DNA from: JAENVU01 sp038250905 | GTDB lineage: Bacteria > Actinomycetota > Acidimicrobiia > IMCC26256 > JAENVU01 | Direction of reading: 5' to 3' | Assembly: GCA_038250905.1 (NCBI GenBank) | Contig: JBBSBV010000005.1 | Location: 62,001-126,000, forward strand | DNA length: 64,000 nucleotides | Shown: piece by piece, positions 41,617-49,957 of the stretch | Layout: each line of letters opens with the position of its first letter | Numbering within the stretch: position 1 is the stretch's first letter | Translations under genes and position numbers: made by a program | Notes under the pieces: model-generated | What the model was told of the DNA's origin: nothing | Database searches by the model: none | The model's input: the letters and a program-made list of their open reading frames with translations, nothing else

Positions 41617-42453
41617 GTGAAGACCAAGATCGAGCACGCGGCAACGAGCCGATCCGGTCGGCGAGCGCGACGCAGTCATGCGGCGCGGCGCCGGTTGGGT
41701 CGGGTCTCCGCACTGCTCTGCCTCGCGGGACTCGTGCTGCTCGTTCCGAGCTTCTTCTTCGTGGAGGTCGGCGGGGCCGTCGGCTCCGTGACCGCGAGTC
41801 CCAACAACGGACTCACCGACGGCGCGACCGTCACGGTGTCCTGGACCGGCCTGCGCGCGAGCTTCAGTCCCGTGATCGAGCAGTGCAACGCCGCGCCGAC
41901 GAACCCGACGACCGACTGTGACTTCCTGACGCTGGTCGTCTCCGATTCGAACGCATCGGGCGCCGGTTCGGACAGCTTCACCGTGTTCGCCGGCAGCGGA
42001 CCGAGTCACCTCTTCGCCTGTGACGACCAGCATGCCTGCAGCATCCGTGTCGCCGACGACCCGAACGACCTCACCACCGGTGCGGTCGCCGCCATCACCT
42101 TCTCGACCGCGGCGACCACCACCTCGAGCACGAGTTCGACATCCACGTCCAGTACCAGTTCCTCGTCGACATCGAGCACCAGCTCGACATCGAGCACCAG
42201 CTCGACATCGAGCACCAGCTCGACATCGAGCACGAGCTCGACTTCCAGCCCGGGCGGCTCCACCACGTCGACGACCGCGCCGACCAGCGTGCTCGGGAGC
42301 GACGCCAGCAACGGCGGCTCCGGGACCGACAGCGGTGGCCTGGTGCTCGCCCTCACCGGCACGGCGCTGCACCTCCCCTACACGCTGATCGCCGGCGCCC
42401 TCCTGTTCATGCTCGGCATCGGCGTGCGGCGCATCGCGCTCGCCGGGGCGTAA
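41617..42453 (+). CDS. Neocarzinostatin-fold surface protein with Ser/Thr stalk and LALTG anchor
   Basis: A 278-residue protein. A long basic N-terminus leads to a signal/membrane helix (ALLCLAGLVLLVPSFFF). The Ig-like neocarzinostatin domain (SVTASPNNGLTDGATVTVSW, with EQCNAAP, TDCDFLTL, FACDDQHACSI) is followed by a stalk of about 50 Ser/Thr residues encoded by 18-bp repeats, then LALTGTA, a hydrophobic helix and a short basic end. This fits a class E sortase substrate. The start is GTG 41617 behind GGGAG; no ATG is available. It diverges from pstC. Confidence 0.78.
   Translation: MKTKIEHAATSRSGRRARRSHAARRRLGRVSALLCLAGLVLLVPSFFFVEVGGAVGSVTASPNNGLTDGATVTVSWTGLRASFSPVIEQCNAAPTNPTTDCDFLTLVVSDSNASGAGSDSFTVFAGSGPSHLFACDDQHACSIRVADDPNDLTTGAVAAITFSTAATTTSSTSSTSTSSTSSSSTSSTSSTSSTSSTSSTSSTSSTSSTSSPGGSTTSTTAPTSVLGSDASNGGSGTDSGGLVLALTGTALHLPYTLIAGALLFMLGIGVRRIALAGA
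42166..42237 (+). repeat. 18-bp tandem repeat coding a Ser/Thr stalk
   Basis: Four head-to-tail copies of an 18-base unit (TCGACATCGAGCACCAGC; the last copy has one change) encode the repeated Ser-Thr-Ser stalk of the surface protein. The third-base pattern is unusually A/T-rich for this genome. Copy number may vary between strains. Confidence 0.85.
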
Positions 42454-42480
42454 ACGCATCGTTCGCCCGGTCCCGCGCGC

Positions 42481-44208
42481 GTGACCTCGCTCCTGGCTCC
42501 ACCCGAGCCGACCCGGGCCGTCGTCCCGACCGCTGCCGCGGCCGATCGAAACTCGGGGCAGGGAAGATCGACGCTCGCGGTGTTCGGCGTCTCGTTCGTC
42601 GTGTACCTCGTCGCCGCGTGGGAACTCGCCATCACCCATCATGCGATCGTCGGCGACGCAATGGCGCGGGTCGCCAACGGTTCGTACGTCCTGTTCAGCC
42701 GGGACCCCCACCTTGCGGCCGTCGGATTCGTCTGGAACCCGCTGCCGTCGCTGGCGGCGCTCCCACTGCTCACCCTCAGCCGGTGGTTCCCGGTCCTCCG
42801 CACGCAGGCGTTCGCCGGCAACATCGTGTCGGCCGCGTTCATGGCCGGCACGGTCGCGCTGATCTGGTGCATCGTGCGCGAACTCCGCGTCGCGCTCGTC
42901 GGACGCGTCGGTCTCACGATCCTGTTCGCGGCCCACCCGCTCGTGATGCAATACGGCGCCAACGGCGACAGCGAAGCGGCGCTCCTGTTCTTTCTGGCGC
43001 TGACGTGCCTCGGCCTCCTACGGTGGCTCGACCGCCGGGACCTCAACTCGCTCGCGACAGTCGGACTCGCCCTCGCCTTCGGGTATCTGAGCCGTCAGGA
43101 GTTCCTGGCGGCGGGCGGCGCCTCGTTGCTGCTCATCCTCTGGTGTACCTATCGGGACGCGGTCGGGAGCCGCACGCATCGCCGGTGGGCCGCGCTCACC
43201 GAAGCGACCGTGGCGGGCATGCCGTTCGGATTCGCGGTGGCCTGTTGGGCCGGGAGCGCGTTGGTCATCGTCGGCACCGCGACCTCGTATCTCGACGTCA
43301 ACTCCGAGCAGGTCACCGCCGCCCGATCGGGGATCAGCACGGTGGTCGGTGGCACCGGCGCCATCGACCGCGTTGCCTACTACCTCGGACAACTGCTCGT
43401 CCTCGAACCCCTGTGGAGCCTGGTGCTGCTCGCCGCATGCGTGCTCGCCTGGCGGCGGCGCGATCGGCGGATCCTCGCGCCCCTGGTGACGTTCGGTGCC
43501 GTCGCGGCGGCGCAGGGCGCGCTGTTCGGCGCCGGCTCCACCTTCGGGTGGCTCCGTTTCGCGATCACCGTGGTGCCGCTCACGACGCTGGGCGCGGCGT
43601 ACCTCATGACCCCGGCGATCGATCGGCCCGGCCGGCGACGGCGCGCACGTCCACGAAGGGGTCGCGCCCTCGTCCCGTTCGTCGCCGCCGGTATCGCGTG
43701 CGCGGTCGCGCTTCCGAGCGCAGCGCACGCCATGGGCACCGCCCGCTGGGGTCGCGAGGAAGCGGCCAGCGTCCATCTCCTCCCCGGTTACGGGTGGGCC
43801 CCCATCGGCGCAAGCGCGTACCGGCCCCACTGGCTCGACGGCTACGACGGCGTCGCCCGGTACCTCGACGGTCTCGACCTTCGGGACGGGAGCGTGCTCA
43901 CCGATGCCCAGTACACCTTCCCGCTCATCCTGAAGTCGCAACGTCCCCGCCAGTTCGTCATCCCGTCCGATTCGGACTTCGAGCCGAGCGTCGCCGACCC
44001 CGCGACCTATCGCGTCCGGTTCGTCCTGATCAGCGACGGCCCATCCGACGTACTCCGGCGCAGCTATCCCATCACGGGCGGCGCGGCCGGCCCCCGTATC
44101 GCCATCGGCCGTCTCATCCGGACATTTCGGGCCGGACCCCAGCGCCTGTCGCTGTTCCGCGTCACCCACAGCGTCACCGGCGAGCGCGCCGGCGCCGCGC
44201 CCCGCTGA
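42481..44208 (+). CDS. Polytopic membrane glycosyltransferase (GT39/ArnT-like)
   Basis: A 575-residue protein with about ten membrane helices and a C-terminal soluble part of about 160 residues. The first extracytoplasmic loop contains GDAMARVANGSYVLFSRDPHL, where enzymes of the PMT/ArnT superfamily keep an acidic catalytic residue. YGANGDSEAALLFFLAL also fits this superfamily. Such enzymes move a sugar from a polyprenyl-phosphate carrier to a surface acceptor. It starts at GTG 42481. A polyprenol-phosphate sugar synthase-like gene follows 126 bases later, which could supply the donor. Confidence 0.75.
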   Translation: MTSLLAPPEPTRAVVPTAAAADRNSGQGRSTLAVFGVSFVVYLVAAWELAITHHAIVGDAMARVANGSYVLFSRDPHLAAVGFVWNPLPSLAALPLLTLSRWFPVLRTQAFAGNIVSAAFMAGTVALIWCIVRELRVALVGRVGLTILFAAHPLVMQYGANGDSEAALLFFLALTCLGLLRWLDRRDLNSLATVGLALAFGYLSRQEFLAAGGASLLLILWCTYRDAVGSRTHRRWAALTEATVAGMPFGFAVACWAGSALVIVGTATSYLDVNSEQVTAARSGISTVVGGTGAIDRVAYYLGQLLVLEPLWSLVLLAACVLAWRRRDRRILAPLVTFGAVAAAQGALFGAGSTFGWLRFAITVVPLTTLGAAYLMTPAIDRPGRRRRARPRRGRALVPFVAAGIACAVALPSAAHAMGTARWGREEAASVHLLPGYGWAPIGASAYRPHWLDGYDGVARYLDGLDLRDGSVLTDAQYTFPLILKSQRPRQFVIPSDSDFEPSVADPATYRVRFVLISDGPSDVLRRSYPITGGAAGPRIAIGRLIRTFRAGPQRLSLFRVTHSVTGERAGAAPR

Positions 44209-44334
44209 ACCGCCCGGCCGGTCCGGACCAAGGTTCGATTGCCGTCTCGGCTCCGGCCATCCATCGGACATCCAGCTGTTACCCCCGCCCGGTACAACTG
44301 CAATCGACAACCACATGACCCGGGACGGTGCTCG

Positions 44335-45228
44335 ATGGCGCTGACACTCACCTCACCTGAAGACTCGATTCGGACCGGCAGCACACCTTCGACCGTGCTG
44401 CCGCCGTTACCGCAACTCACGGTGGTCGTTCCCACTCGTCACGAGTCGCACAACATCGATGAAATGATCGAACGCATCCGGCGCACCATGGGTGCGTCAG
44501 GGTTCGGTTACGAGATCCTGTTCGTCGACGACTCGGACGACGAGACTCCCGCGGCGATTGCGGACCATGTCGGAGACGGATCGCCAGTCCGCCTCCTTCA
44601 CCGCCGCCCCGGGACTCGGGCGGGTGGTCTCGCCGGTGCCTTGTGCGCGGGCTTCGCCGACGCGCGCGGCAGCCATGCGCTCTGCATCGACGGCGACCTC
44701 CAGCACCCGCCCGAGCTTCTTGCTCCCATGGCCCGCGTGCTCGTCGAGGGCACCGCGGACGTCGTCGTCGGGACCCGCTACCTCGCGGGCGGCGGCAACG
44801 ACGGGCTCGACGGCGTTTGGCGCCGCGCCGTTTCGGTTGCGTCCCGTGACATCGCCCGGTGCACGATCTCGCGTCTGCGCCAGACCACGGATCCGGGCAG
44901 CGGACTGTTCGGTTTCACACTGTCGATCATCGACGGCATCGAGCTCAAGCCGATGGGTTACAAGACGCTGGTCGAGATCCTGGCCCGGTCCAACTGGTCC
45001 TCGATTGCCGAGGTCCCGTACCACTTCGGCTCTCGTCAGCGTGGGAGTTCCAACGCCTCGGCCCGCGAAGGGCTTCGGTTCCTGCGTCACCTCGCCGGGC
45101 TCCGACTCGACGCCGACGTACGTCGGCGGCGGGCCAAGACCGTCGGGGAGTGTCAGGCCATCGGGGTTCCGACCGACGTTCCAGGGGAAGCCGAATGGCT
45201 CACCATGGTCGTGCGCCACACTGCGTAG
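44335..45228 (+). CDS. Family 2 glycosyltransferase, polyprenol-phosphate mannose/glucose synthase-like
   Basis: A 297-residue cytoplasmic GT-A enzyme. LTVVVPTRHESHNIDEMIERI, FVDDSDDETP and the metal site DGDLQHPPEL match DPM1-type synthases that load a sugar onto a polyprenyl phosphate. No C-terminal membrane helices are present. The ATG at 44335 is chosen because the upstream extension is shadow. Next to the ArnT-like enzyme it suggests a lipid-linked sugar donor system for surface glycosylation. Confidence 0.85.
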   Translation: MALTLTSPEDSIRTGSTPSTVLPPLPQLTVVVPTRHESHNIDEMIERIRRTMGASGFGYEILFVDDSDDETPAAIADHVGDGSPVRLLHRRPGTRAGGLAGALCAGFADARGSHALCIDGDLQHPPELLAPMARVLVEGTADVVVGTRYLAGGGNDGLDGVWRRAVSVASRDIARCTISRLRQTTDPGSGLFGFTLSIIDGIELKPMGYKTLVEILARSNWSSIAEVPYHFGSRQRGSSNASAREGLRFLRHLAGLRLDADVRRRRAKTVGECQAIGVPTDVPGEAEWLTMVVRHTA

Positions 45229-45241
45229 CCCACGACCGGCG

Positions 45242-46801
45242 ATGACGGGGCCCCGGTCCCGTGCGCGGCTGCAGCCCCACCCGATCGGCTCCGCCGCCCT
45301 TGTCGTCGTCGCCTTGATCCTGGTGCCCGGCTGTGGCCAGGATCGCCTGCGGGCGCATCCCCCGGTACGGCGAGAGTCGGTCCCGTCCGTCCACTCCCCC
45401 GTTCAGCCGGTCACCCGGCCTCCGACCGACCGGCTCCTGCCCTCCGTACCGGGCCCCATGCCAATCGACTGGGTGCCGTGCGACGGGTCGGTGCAATGCG
45501 GGACCCTCACCGTGCCGTTGTCGTACCGGGATCCGACCAACCGGGTGATCCAGGTCGCGCTCCGCCGGCACCCGGCCGACGACTCCTCCGCCCGCGTGGG
45601 CTCGTTGGTGATCAATCCGGGCGGCCCGGGCGAGGCGGGGACGTTGCTCCTGCGCCGCGATCTCGGGGTGCTCACGCCTGCGGTACGTGCGCGGTTCGAC
45701 GTGATCGAGATGGACCCCCGTGGCGTCAACGCCACCGCCGGATTCACGTGCGATCCGCCACCGGATGACCCGGTGGATCCGATCCCGACGACTGCTGATG
45801 ACGAGCACGCATTACTCCGCGCGGTTCGCGCCTACGCCGACGCCTGCGCGCGGGCGGCCGGACCGATCCTGGCGCACATGGGAACGGTCGACGTCGCGCG
45901 CGACCTGGAACAGCTTCGGCGTGCGGTGGGTGACCAGCGGTTGACATTCCTCGGCCTGTCGTACGGGACCCTCCTCGGTGCCACCTACGCCGACCTGTAC
46001 CCGACCCACGTGCGGGCCATGGTGCTCGACGGCGCGCTCGACCCCTCGTTGTCGACGGCCGACCTCTCCCGCGAACAGGCGGACGGCATGCAATCACAGC
46101 TCGACGGGTTCTTCGCCTGGTGTTCGGGCGCGCCATGTCCATGGCACCCTGGCGGCGACCGTCCGGCCGCGTTCGCCGCGCTCGCCCAACGACTCCGGAC
46201 CGCGCCGCTCCACGTCGGTGACACTTCGGTCGGTGTGGCCGAGCTCTACGGGGCAACGCTGAGTCGCATGTATTCGCCGACCCGGTGGGCGGGCCTCGCC
46301 TCGGCGCTCGCGGCGGCCGAGCAGAACGACGGGGGGCCGATCCTCGAGCTGACGCGGGCGTACTTCGGTGCGAGGCCCGGTTCGACGATCAGTGCCGACG
46401 CGTCGACGGCGGTCAACTGCCTCGACCATCCCGTCGACCACGGGCTGGACGCCTTCAGGACCGCCGCCGCCCGGGCCGGGGCCACCGCGCCCCAGTTCGG
46501 GCCTTATCTCGCCTGGGGCGGCCTGCAGTGTGCGGAATGGCGGGTGCCACCGTCACGGATACCCCACGCAATCCATGCTTCGGGCGCGGCGCCGATCGTC
46601 GTCGTGGGTACCACGCACGATCCGGCCACCCCATACGCGTGGGCCGAGAGCCTGGCCGACCAACTCGATCAGGGGATCTTGCTGACGCGCCGCGGCACCG
46701 GCCACGTTGCCTACCTCGCCAACGGATGCGTCCGATCCCGCCTCGATGCGTACTTGGTGGACCTCGTCGTACCCGCAACCGACACCGCGTGTCCCGGCTG
46801 A
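45242..46801 (+). CDS. Alpha/beta-hydrolase lipoprotein, TAP/tripeptidyl-peptidase family
   Basis: A 519-residue exported serine hydrolase. The signal sequence ends in a lipobox (LVPGC, Cys at about 31). The hydrolase fold shows the oxyanion region NPGGPGEAG, the nucleophile in FLGLSYGTLLGATYA, the Asp in THDPATPYAWA and the His in GTGHVAYL. The TAP-like C-terminal domain makes it most similar to secreted actinobacterial tripeptidyl/proline aminopeptidases. It probably feeds on peptides outside the membrane. Confidence 0.9.
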   Translation: MTGPRSRARLQPHPIGSAALVVVALILVPGCGQDRLRAHPPVRRESVPSVHSPVQPVTRPPTDRLLPSVPGPMPIDWVPCDGSVQCGTLTVPLSYRDPTNRVIQVALRRHPADDSSARVGSLVINPGGPGEAGTLLLRRDLGVLTPAVRARFDVIEMDPRGVNATAGFTCDPPPDDPVDPIPTTADDEHALLRAVRAYADACARAAGPILAHMGTVDVARDLEQLRRAVGDQRLTFLGLSYGTLLGATYADLYPTHVRAMVLDGALDPSLSTADLSREQADGMQSQLDGFFAWCSGAPCPWHPGGDRPAAFAALAQRLRTAPLHVGDTSVGVAELYGATLSRMYSPTRWAGLASALAAAEQNDGGPILELTRAYFGARPGSTISADASTAVNCLDHPVDHGLDAFRTAAARAGATAPQFGPYLAWGGLQCAEWRVPPSRIPHAIHASGAAPIVVVGTTHDPATPYAWAESLADQLDQGILLTRRGTGHVAYLANGCVRSRLDAYLVDLVVPATDTACPG

Positions 46802-46814
46802 CGCGCTCCCACGA

Positions 46815-47864
46815 TCAGTGGTGCGCGTTCCACCACCGGCGACCGGCGAGGCCGCCGGCGACCCCGAGCGCGACGGCCCCGGCACCGACGGCGGCGCGGG
46901 CCGCGACGGGACGCTTCGCCGCCGCGAGCGCCTCGTAGGTCTCGAGCAAGGTTTCCTCGTTGGTGTGCTCGGCCTGCCATCCCAAGGCTTCGAGCCGATC
47001 CGTCGCCACGACCCACGGATGGAGCAGGTACGGCACGACCGACGGCGGGACGTCGGCCAGGCCCGCGTTCCACGCGCGCGTGAGGAGGCGCCGCACGACG
47101 TCGAGGGGTAGCGCAGGGAGGCTCCCGTGCGGCAGCAACGCCCGCACCTCGTCGGCGCCGACCCAGCCGGGTGCAGCGACGTCGAACACGCCCGAGTGGT
47201 CGGTGAGGACCAGCCGGGTGAGCGCGTCGACGAGGTCATCGACGTGGGTGACCTGCACCGGCGCGCCCTCGCCGCGGACGCGCACCCGCCGGGTGCCGGC
47301 GAGGAGGCGGGCCCAGAGATGGCCCGCACCGGCTCCGAGCACGGGCGCGGCGCGCAGCACCGTGACCGTCACGTCGGGATGGTCGAGCTGCCACTCGAAG
47401 ACGAGTCGCTCGGCTTCGGCCGCCTGGATCGCGGGACCGAACCCCGGGTTCGGGCGCAACGGCGCGTCCTCGGTGAGTGGGACCGGGTTCGTCGACCACG
47501 CGCCGTAGACCGCGGCGGTGGAGACCCGGACCACCTTGCGGACCCCGGTCGCGGCGGCTGCCTCGAGCACGTGCCGCGTGCCCTCGACATTGGCGCGCGC
47601 CATCCGCTCGCCGTCGGTGATCGGATCGAGGATCGCGGCCAGGTGCACCACGGTGTCCACGTCGCGCAGCCAGATCTCGAGGTCGCGGCTCGACACGTCC
47701 ACCAGGTGGTGCTCGAACCCGACCGCGCCGCGGGTGGGATCACGCACGTCCAGACCGACGATGCGCTCGACGCCGGCGGCCGACAATCGGGGGACCAGCC
47801 GAGAGCCGATGAACCCGGCAACGCCGGTGATGGCGACGGAACGAGCGACGGTGGAGTTGGTCAT
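46815..47864 (-). CDS. NAD-dependent epimerase/dehydratase-like protein
   Basis: A 349-residue extended SDR. The nucleotide loop ITGVAGFIGSRL and the DTVVHLAAILDP strand are intact. The usual active-site YxxxK is not obvious: the helix that should carry it reads GPAIQAAEAERLVF. A C-terminal membrane-like segment (VGAGAVALGVAGGLAGRRWW) ends the protein. It may bind NAD(P) without classical epimerase activity. ATG 47864 faces the start of the divergent DUF2342 gene with only 21 bases between, so the promoters overlap. Confidence 0.8.
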   Translation of the reverse strand: MTNSTVARSVAITGVAGFIGSRLVPRLSAAGVERIVGLDVRDPTRGAVGFEHHLVDVSSRDLEIWLRDVDTVVHLAAILDPITDGERMARANVEGTRHVLEAAAATGVRKVVRVSTAAVYGAWSTNPVPLTEDAPLRPNPGFGPAIQAAEAERLVFEWQLDHPDVTVTVLRAAPVLGAGAGHLWARLLAGTRRVRVRGEGAPVQVTHVDDLVDALTRLVLTDHSGVFDVAAPGWVGADEVRALLPHGSLPALPLDVVRRLLTRAWNAGLADVPPSVVPYLLHPWVVATDRLEALGWQAEHTNEETLLETYEALAAAKRPVAARAAVGAGAVALGVAGGLAGRRWWNAHH

Positions 47865-47885
47865 GGTCGTCCCTAGACTGACCGC

Positions 47886-49145
47886 GTGGCCGACGATCCT
47901 CAAGCCGGAGACCCATCCGAGCCCAGCAACCCCTTCGGCGCGCTCGGCCTGCCGTTCGATCTTTCGCAGGTCGACATGGCCGAGGCGATGCGGATCATGC
48001 AATCGCCGGGCCCGCTGAACTGGGAGATCGCCCGTCAGGTTGCCGAGCAGGTCGCGTTCGACGAGGACGGTACGCCCGCCCCGTCGACCCCGATCTCGGA
48101 CGCGACCCGAGCGGAACTGGTGGAACTCGCGCACGCCGCGGTGGGGCCGGTCGTGACCGAAACCGGACTCACCGACGTCGTGACCCTTCCGGTCGAGGTG
48201 ATCGACCGGCGGGAATGGGTCCATCGCAACCTCGACGGACTCCGGCCCGTGCTCGAGACCCTGGCGGCGACGATGCAGACGGCGCTGGCCGCCGATCTCG
48301 CCGACGCCGACGACGAGACGGTCGAAGCCGCCACCGCCGACATGCTCGGAATGCCGCTCGGCGCCGACGGCATCCGCGGATTGATGGGCATGCTGGGTCC
48401 ACTCCTCCTCGGCGCCCAGACCGGTTCGATGATCGGGTACCTCGCGCAACACGCGCTCGGTCGGTTCGACCTCCCCCTCCCCTCCACGCACCCGCCGGCG
48501 ATCACCTTCGTCGCGCCGAACATCGACGTCTTCGCCGACGAGTGGTCGATCGACCTGCGCGAGGTGCGGTTGGCCGTGGCGATTGCCGAGACGGTGCGCG
48601 CCGCGCAGCGCACGCAGCCGTGGGTCCGGGAACGACTCGTCACGATCGCCACCGAGTACGTCGGTGCGTTCGAACTCGACCCGCGTGCATTCGACGACGC
48701 ATTCGGCGACGTCGATCCCACCGACGCGGAGGCGATGGCCCAACTCGCACAGCGACCCGACGTGCTCCTCGGCGCCCTGCGCAGCGACCGCCAACGCGCG
48801 ATCCTCGAACGCAACCAGCAGTTCACCACCGTGCTCGAAGGTCACGCCGACCTCGTCACCGAGCACATCGGCACCCACCTCCTCACCGACTACCCGAGAA
48901 TCCACGAGGCCCTGCGCCGCCATCACGTCGAGCGCGGCGAGGCCGGACGGTTCGTCGAGGGGATGCTCGGCGTCGAACTCGACCGTTCGCACTACGAGCG
49001 CGGTCAGTCGTTCTGCGCCGGGGTCGTCGAACGCGCCGGGATGGAAGGCCTGAACCGGCTCTGGGCCGGGCCCGAACTGCTCCCGACCCAGTCCGAACTC
49101 GAGGCGCCCGGACTCTGGCTCGCCCGCATCGACCTGCCGGCCTGA
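47886..49145 (+). CDS. DUF2342 zincin-like protein lacking the HEXXH motif
   Basis: A 419-residue member of the DUF2342 family (annotated as zinc-dependent metalloprotease or F420-associated protein in actinobacteria). Overall length and segments such as NWEIARQVA and LEGHADLVTEH fit the family. The zinc-binding HEXXH, however, aligns with A234-E-T-V-R238 (AVAIAETVRAAQ), so both histidines are replaced and protease activity is unlikely. GTG 47886 is the first start of the frame. It precedes a 3-hydroxyacyl-CoA dehydrogenase by 50 bases. Confidence 0.78.
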   Translation: MADDPQAGDPSEPSNPFGALGLPFDLSQVDMAEAMRIMQSPGPLNWEIARQVAEQVAFDEDGTPAPSTPISDATRAELVELAHAAVGPVVTETGLTDVVTLPVEVIDRREWVHRNLDGLRPVLETLAATMQTALAADLADADDETVEAATADMLGMPLGADGIRGLMGMLGPLLLGAQTGSMIGYLAQHALGRFDLPLPSTHPPAITFVAPNIDVFADEWSIDLREVRLAVAIAETVRAAQRTQPWVRERLVTIATEYVGAFELDPRAFDDAFGDVDPTDAEAMAQLAQRPDVLLGALRSDRQRAILERNQQFTTVLEGHADLVTEHIGTHLLTDYPRIHEALRRHHVERGEAGRFVEGMLGVELDRSHYERGQSFCAGVVERAGMEGLNRLWAGPELLPTQSELEAPGLWLARIDLPA

Positions 49146-49170
49146 CATCTGCCCGCCTGACATCTGCCCG
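49141..49170 (+). repeat. 15-bp perfect tandem duplication at a stop codon
   Basis: CCTGACATCTGCCCG occurs twice in a row. The first copy contains the TGA stop of the DUF2342 gene and the second repeats that TGA. It is probably a recent slippage event in the intergenic spacer. Confidence 0.85.
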
Positions 49171-49195
49171 CACGACGAGCCAACGCGAGGACCGC

Positions 49196-49939
49196 ATGCA
49201 ATCGATCGAGAGGATCGGCGTCCTCGGCGCCGGAGTCATGGGGGGCGGTATCGCGCAGGTCTGCGCGATCGCCGGCTACGAGGTCGTCGTCTACGACATC
49301 GACCCCGCCGCGCTCACCGCGGGCCACGAGCACGCCACCACGGGCCGGTACGGGCTCGAATCCGCCGTCGAGCGCGGCAAGCTCACGCGCGCCGACGCCG
49401 ACGCCGCGCGCACGCGACTCACCTTCTCGGAGGACTTCGCGGCCGCGGCCGCCACCGACCTCGTCATCGAGGCCGTCCCCGAGCGACTCGATCTCAAGAT
49501 CCGGGTGTTTCGCGATCTCGACGAGGCCGCGCCTGCACACACGATCCTCTGCTCCAACTCGTCCGGGTTCCCGATCCAGGCCATCGGCGCCGCCACTCAC
49601 CGGCCCGCGCAGGTGGTGGGCTGGCACTGGGCGTCACCGGCGCCGGTGATGAAGCTGGCGGAGATCGTCCGCACGCGTGACACGAGTGACGCCACCGTCG
49701 AGACCGTGAGGGCCGCGGCAACGCGCTGCGGGAAGCACCCGGTCGTCGTCGCCGACACCGCGATGGCGTGGGGCTACGTGGCCAACCGCGTCTACTTCGC
49801 GATGGTGGCCGAGGCCCAGAAGGTCGTGAACGAGGGTATCGCCACCGCGGACGAGGTCGACCAGTTGATGACCGACTGCTTCCGCTGGCCGTCCGGCCCG
49901 TTCGGGATGGTCAAGGGCGCCACCTCCGGCTGGAGCTGA
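49196..49939 (+). CDS. 3-hydroxyacyl-CoA dehydrogenase
   Basis: An NAD-dependent enzyme of beta-oxidation or related CoA pathways, 247 residues. The N-terminal Rossmann domain has GVLGAGVMGGGIAQ and VVYDIDP; the middle has DLVIEAVPERLDLK and CSNSSGFPI, where the usual dyad His is seen in GWHWASP. The C-terminal domain is short (family members usually have about 280 residues), ending in PSGPFGMVKGATSGW. Substrate specificity cannot be read. The ATG at 49196 follows a 15-bp duplicated spacer. Confidence 0.88.
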   Translation: MQSIERIGVLGAGVMGGGIAQVCAIAGYEVVVYDIDPAALTAGHEHATTGRYGLESAVERGKLTRADADAARTRLTFSEDFAAAAATDLVIEAVPERLDLKIRVFRDLDEAAPAHTILCSNSSGFPIQAIGAATHRPAQVVGWHWASPAPVMKLAEIVRTRDTSDATVETVRAAATRCGKHPVVVADTAMAWGYVANRVYFAMVAEAQKVVNEGIATADEVDQLMTDCFRWPSGPFGMVKGATSGWS

Positions 49940-49957
49940 CCGCGCGGGCCAACGGGC

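Noticed and set aside
42166..42237. Possible CRISPR-like array
   Set aside because: The 18-bp units are contiguous without spacers and are in frame in a Ser/Thr stalk.
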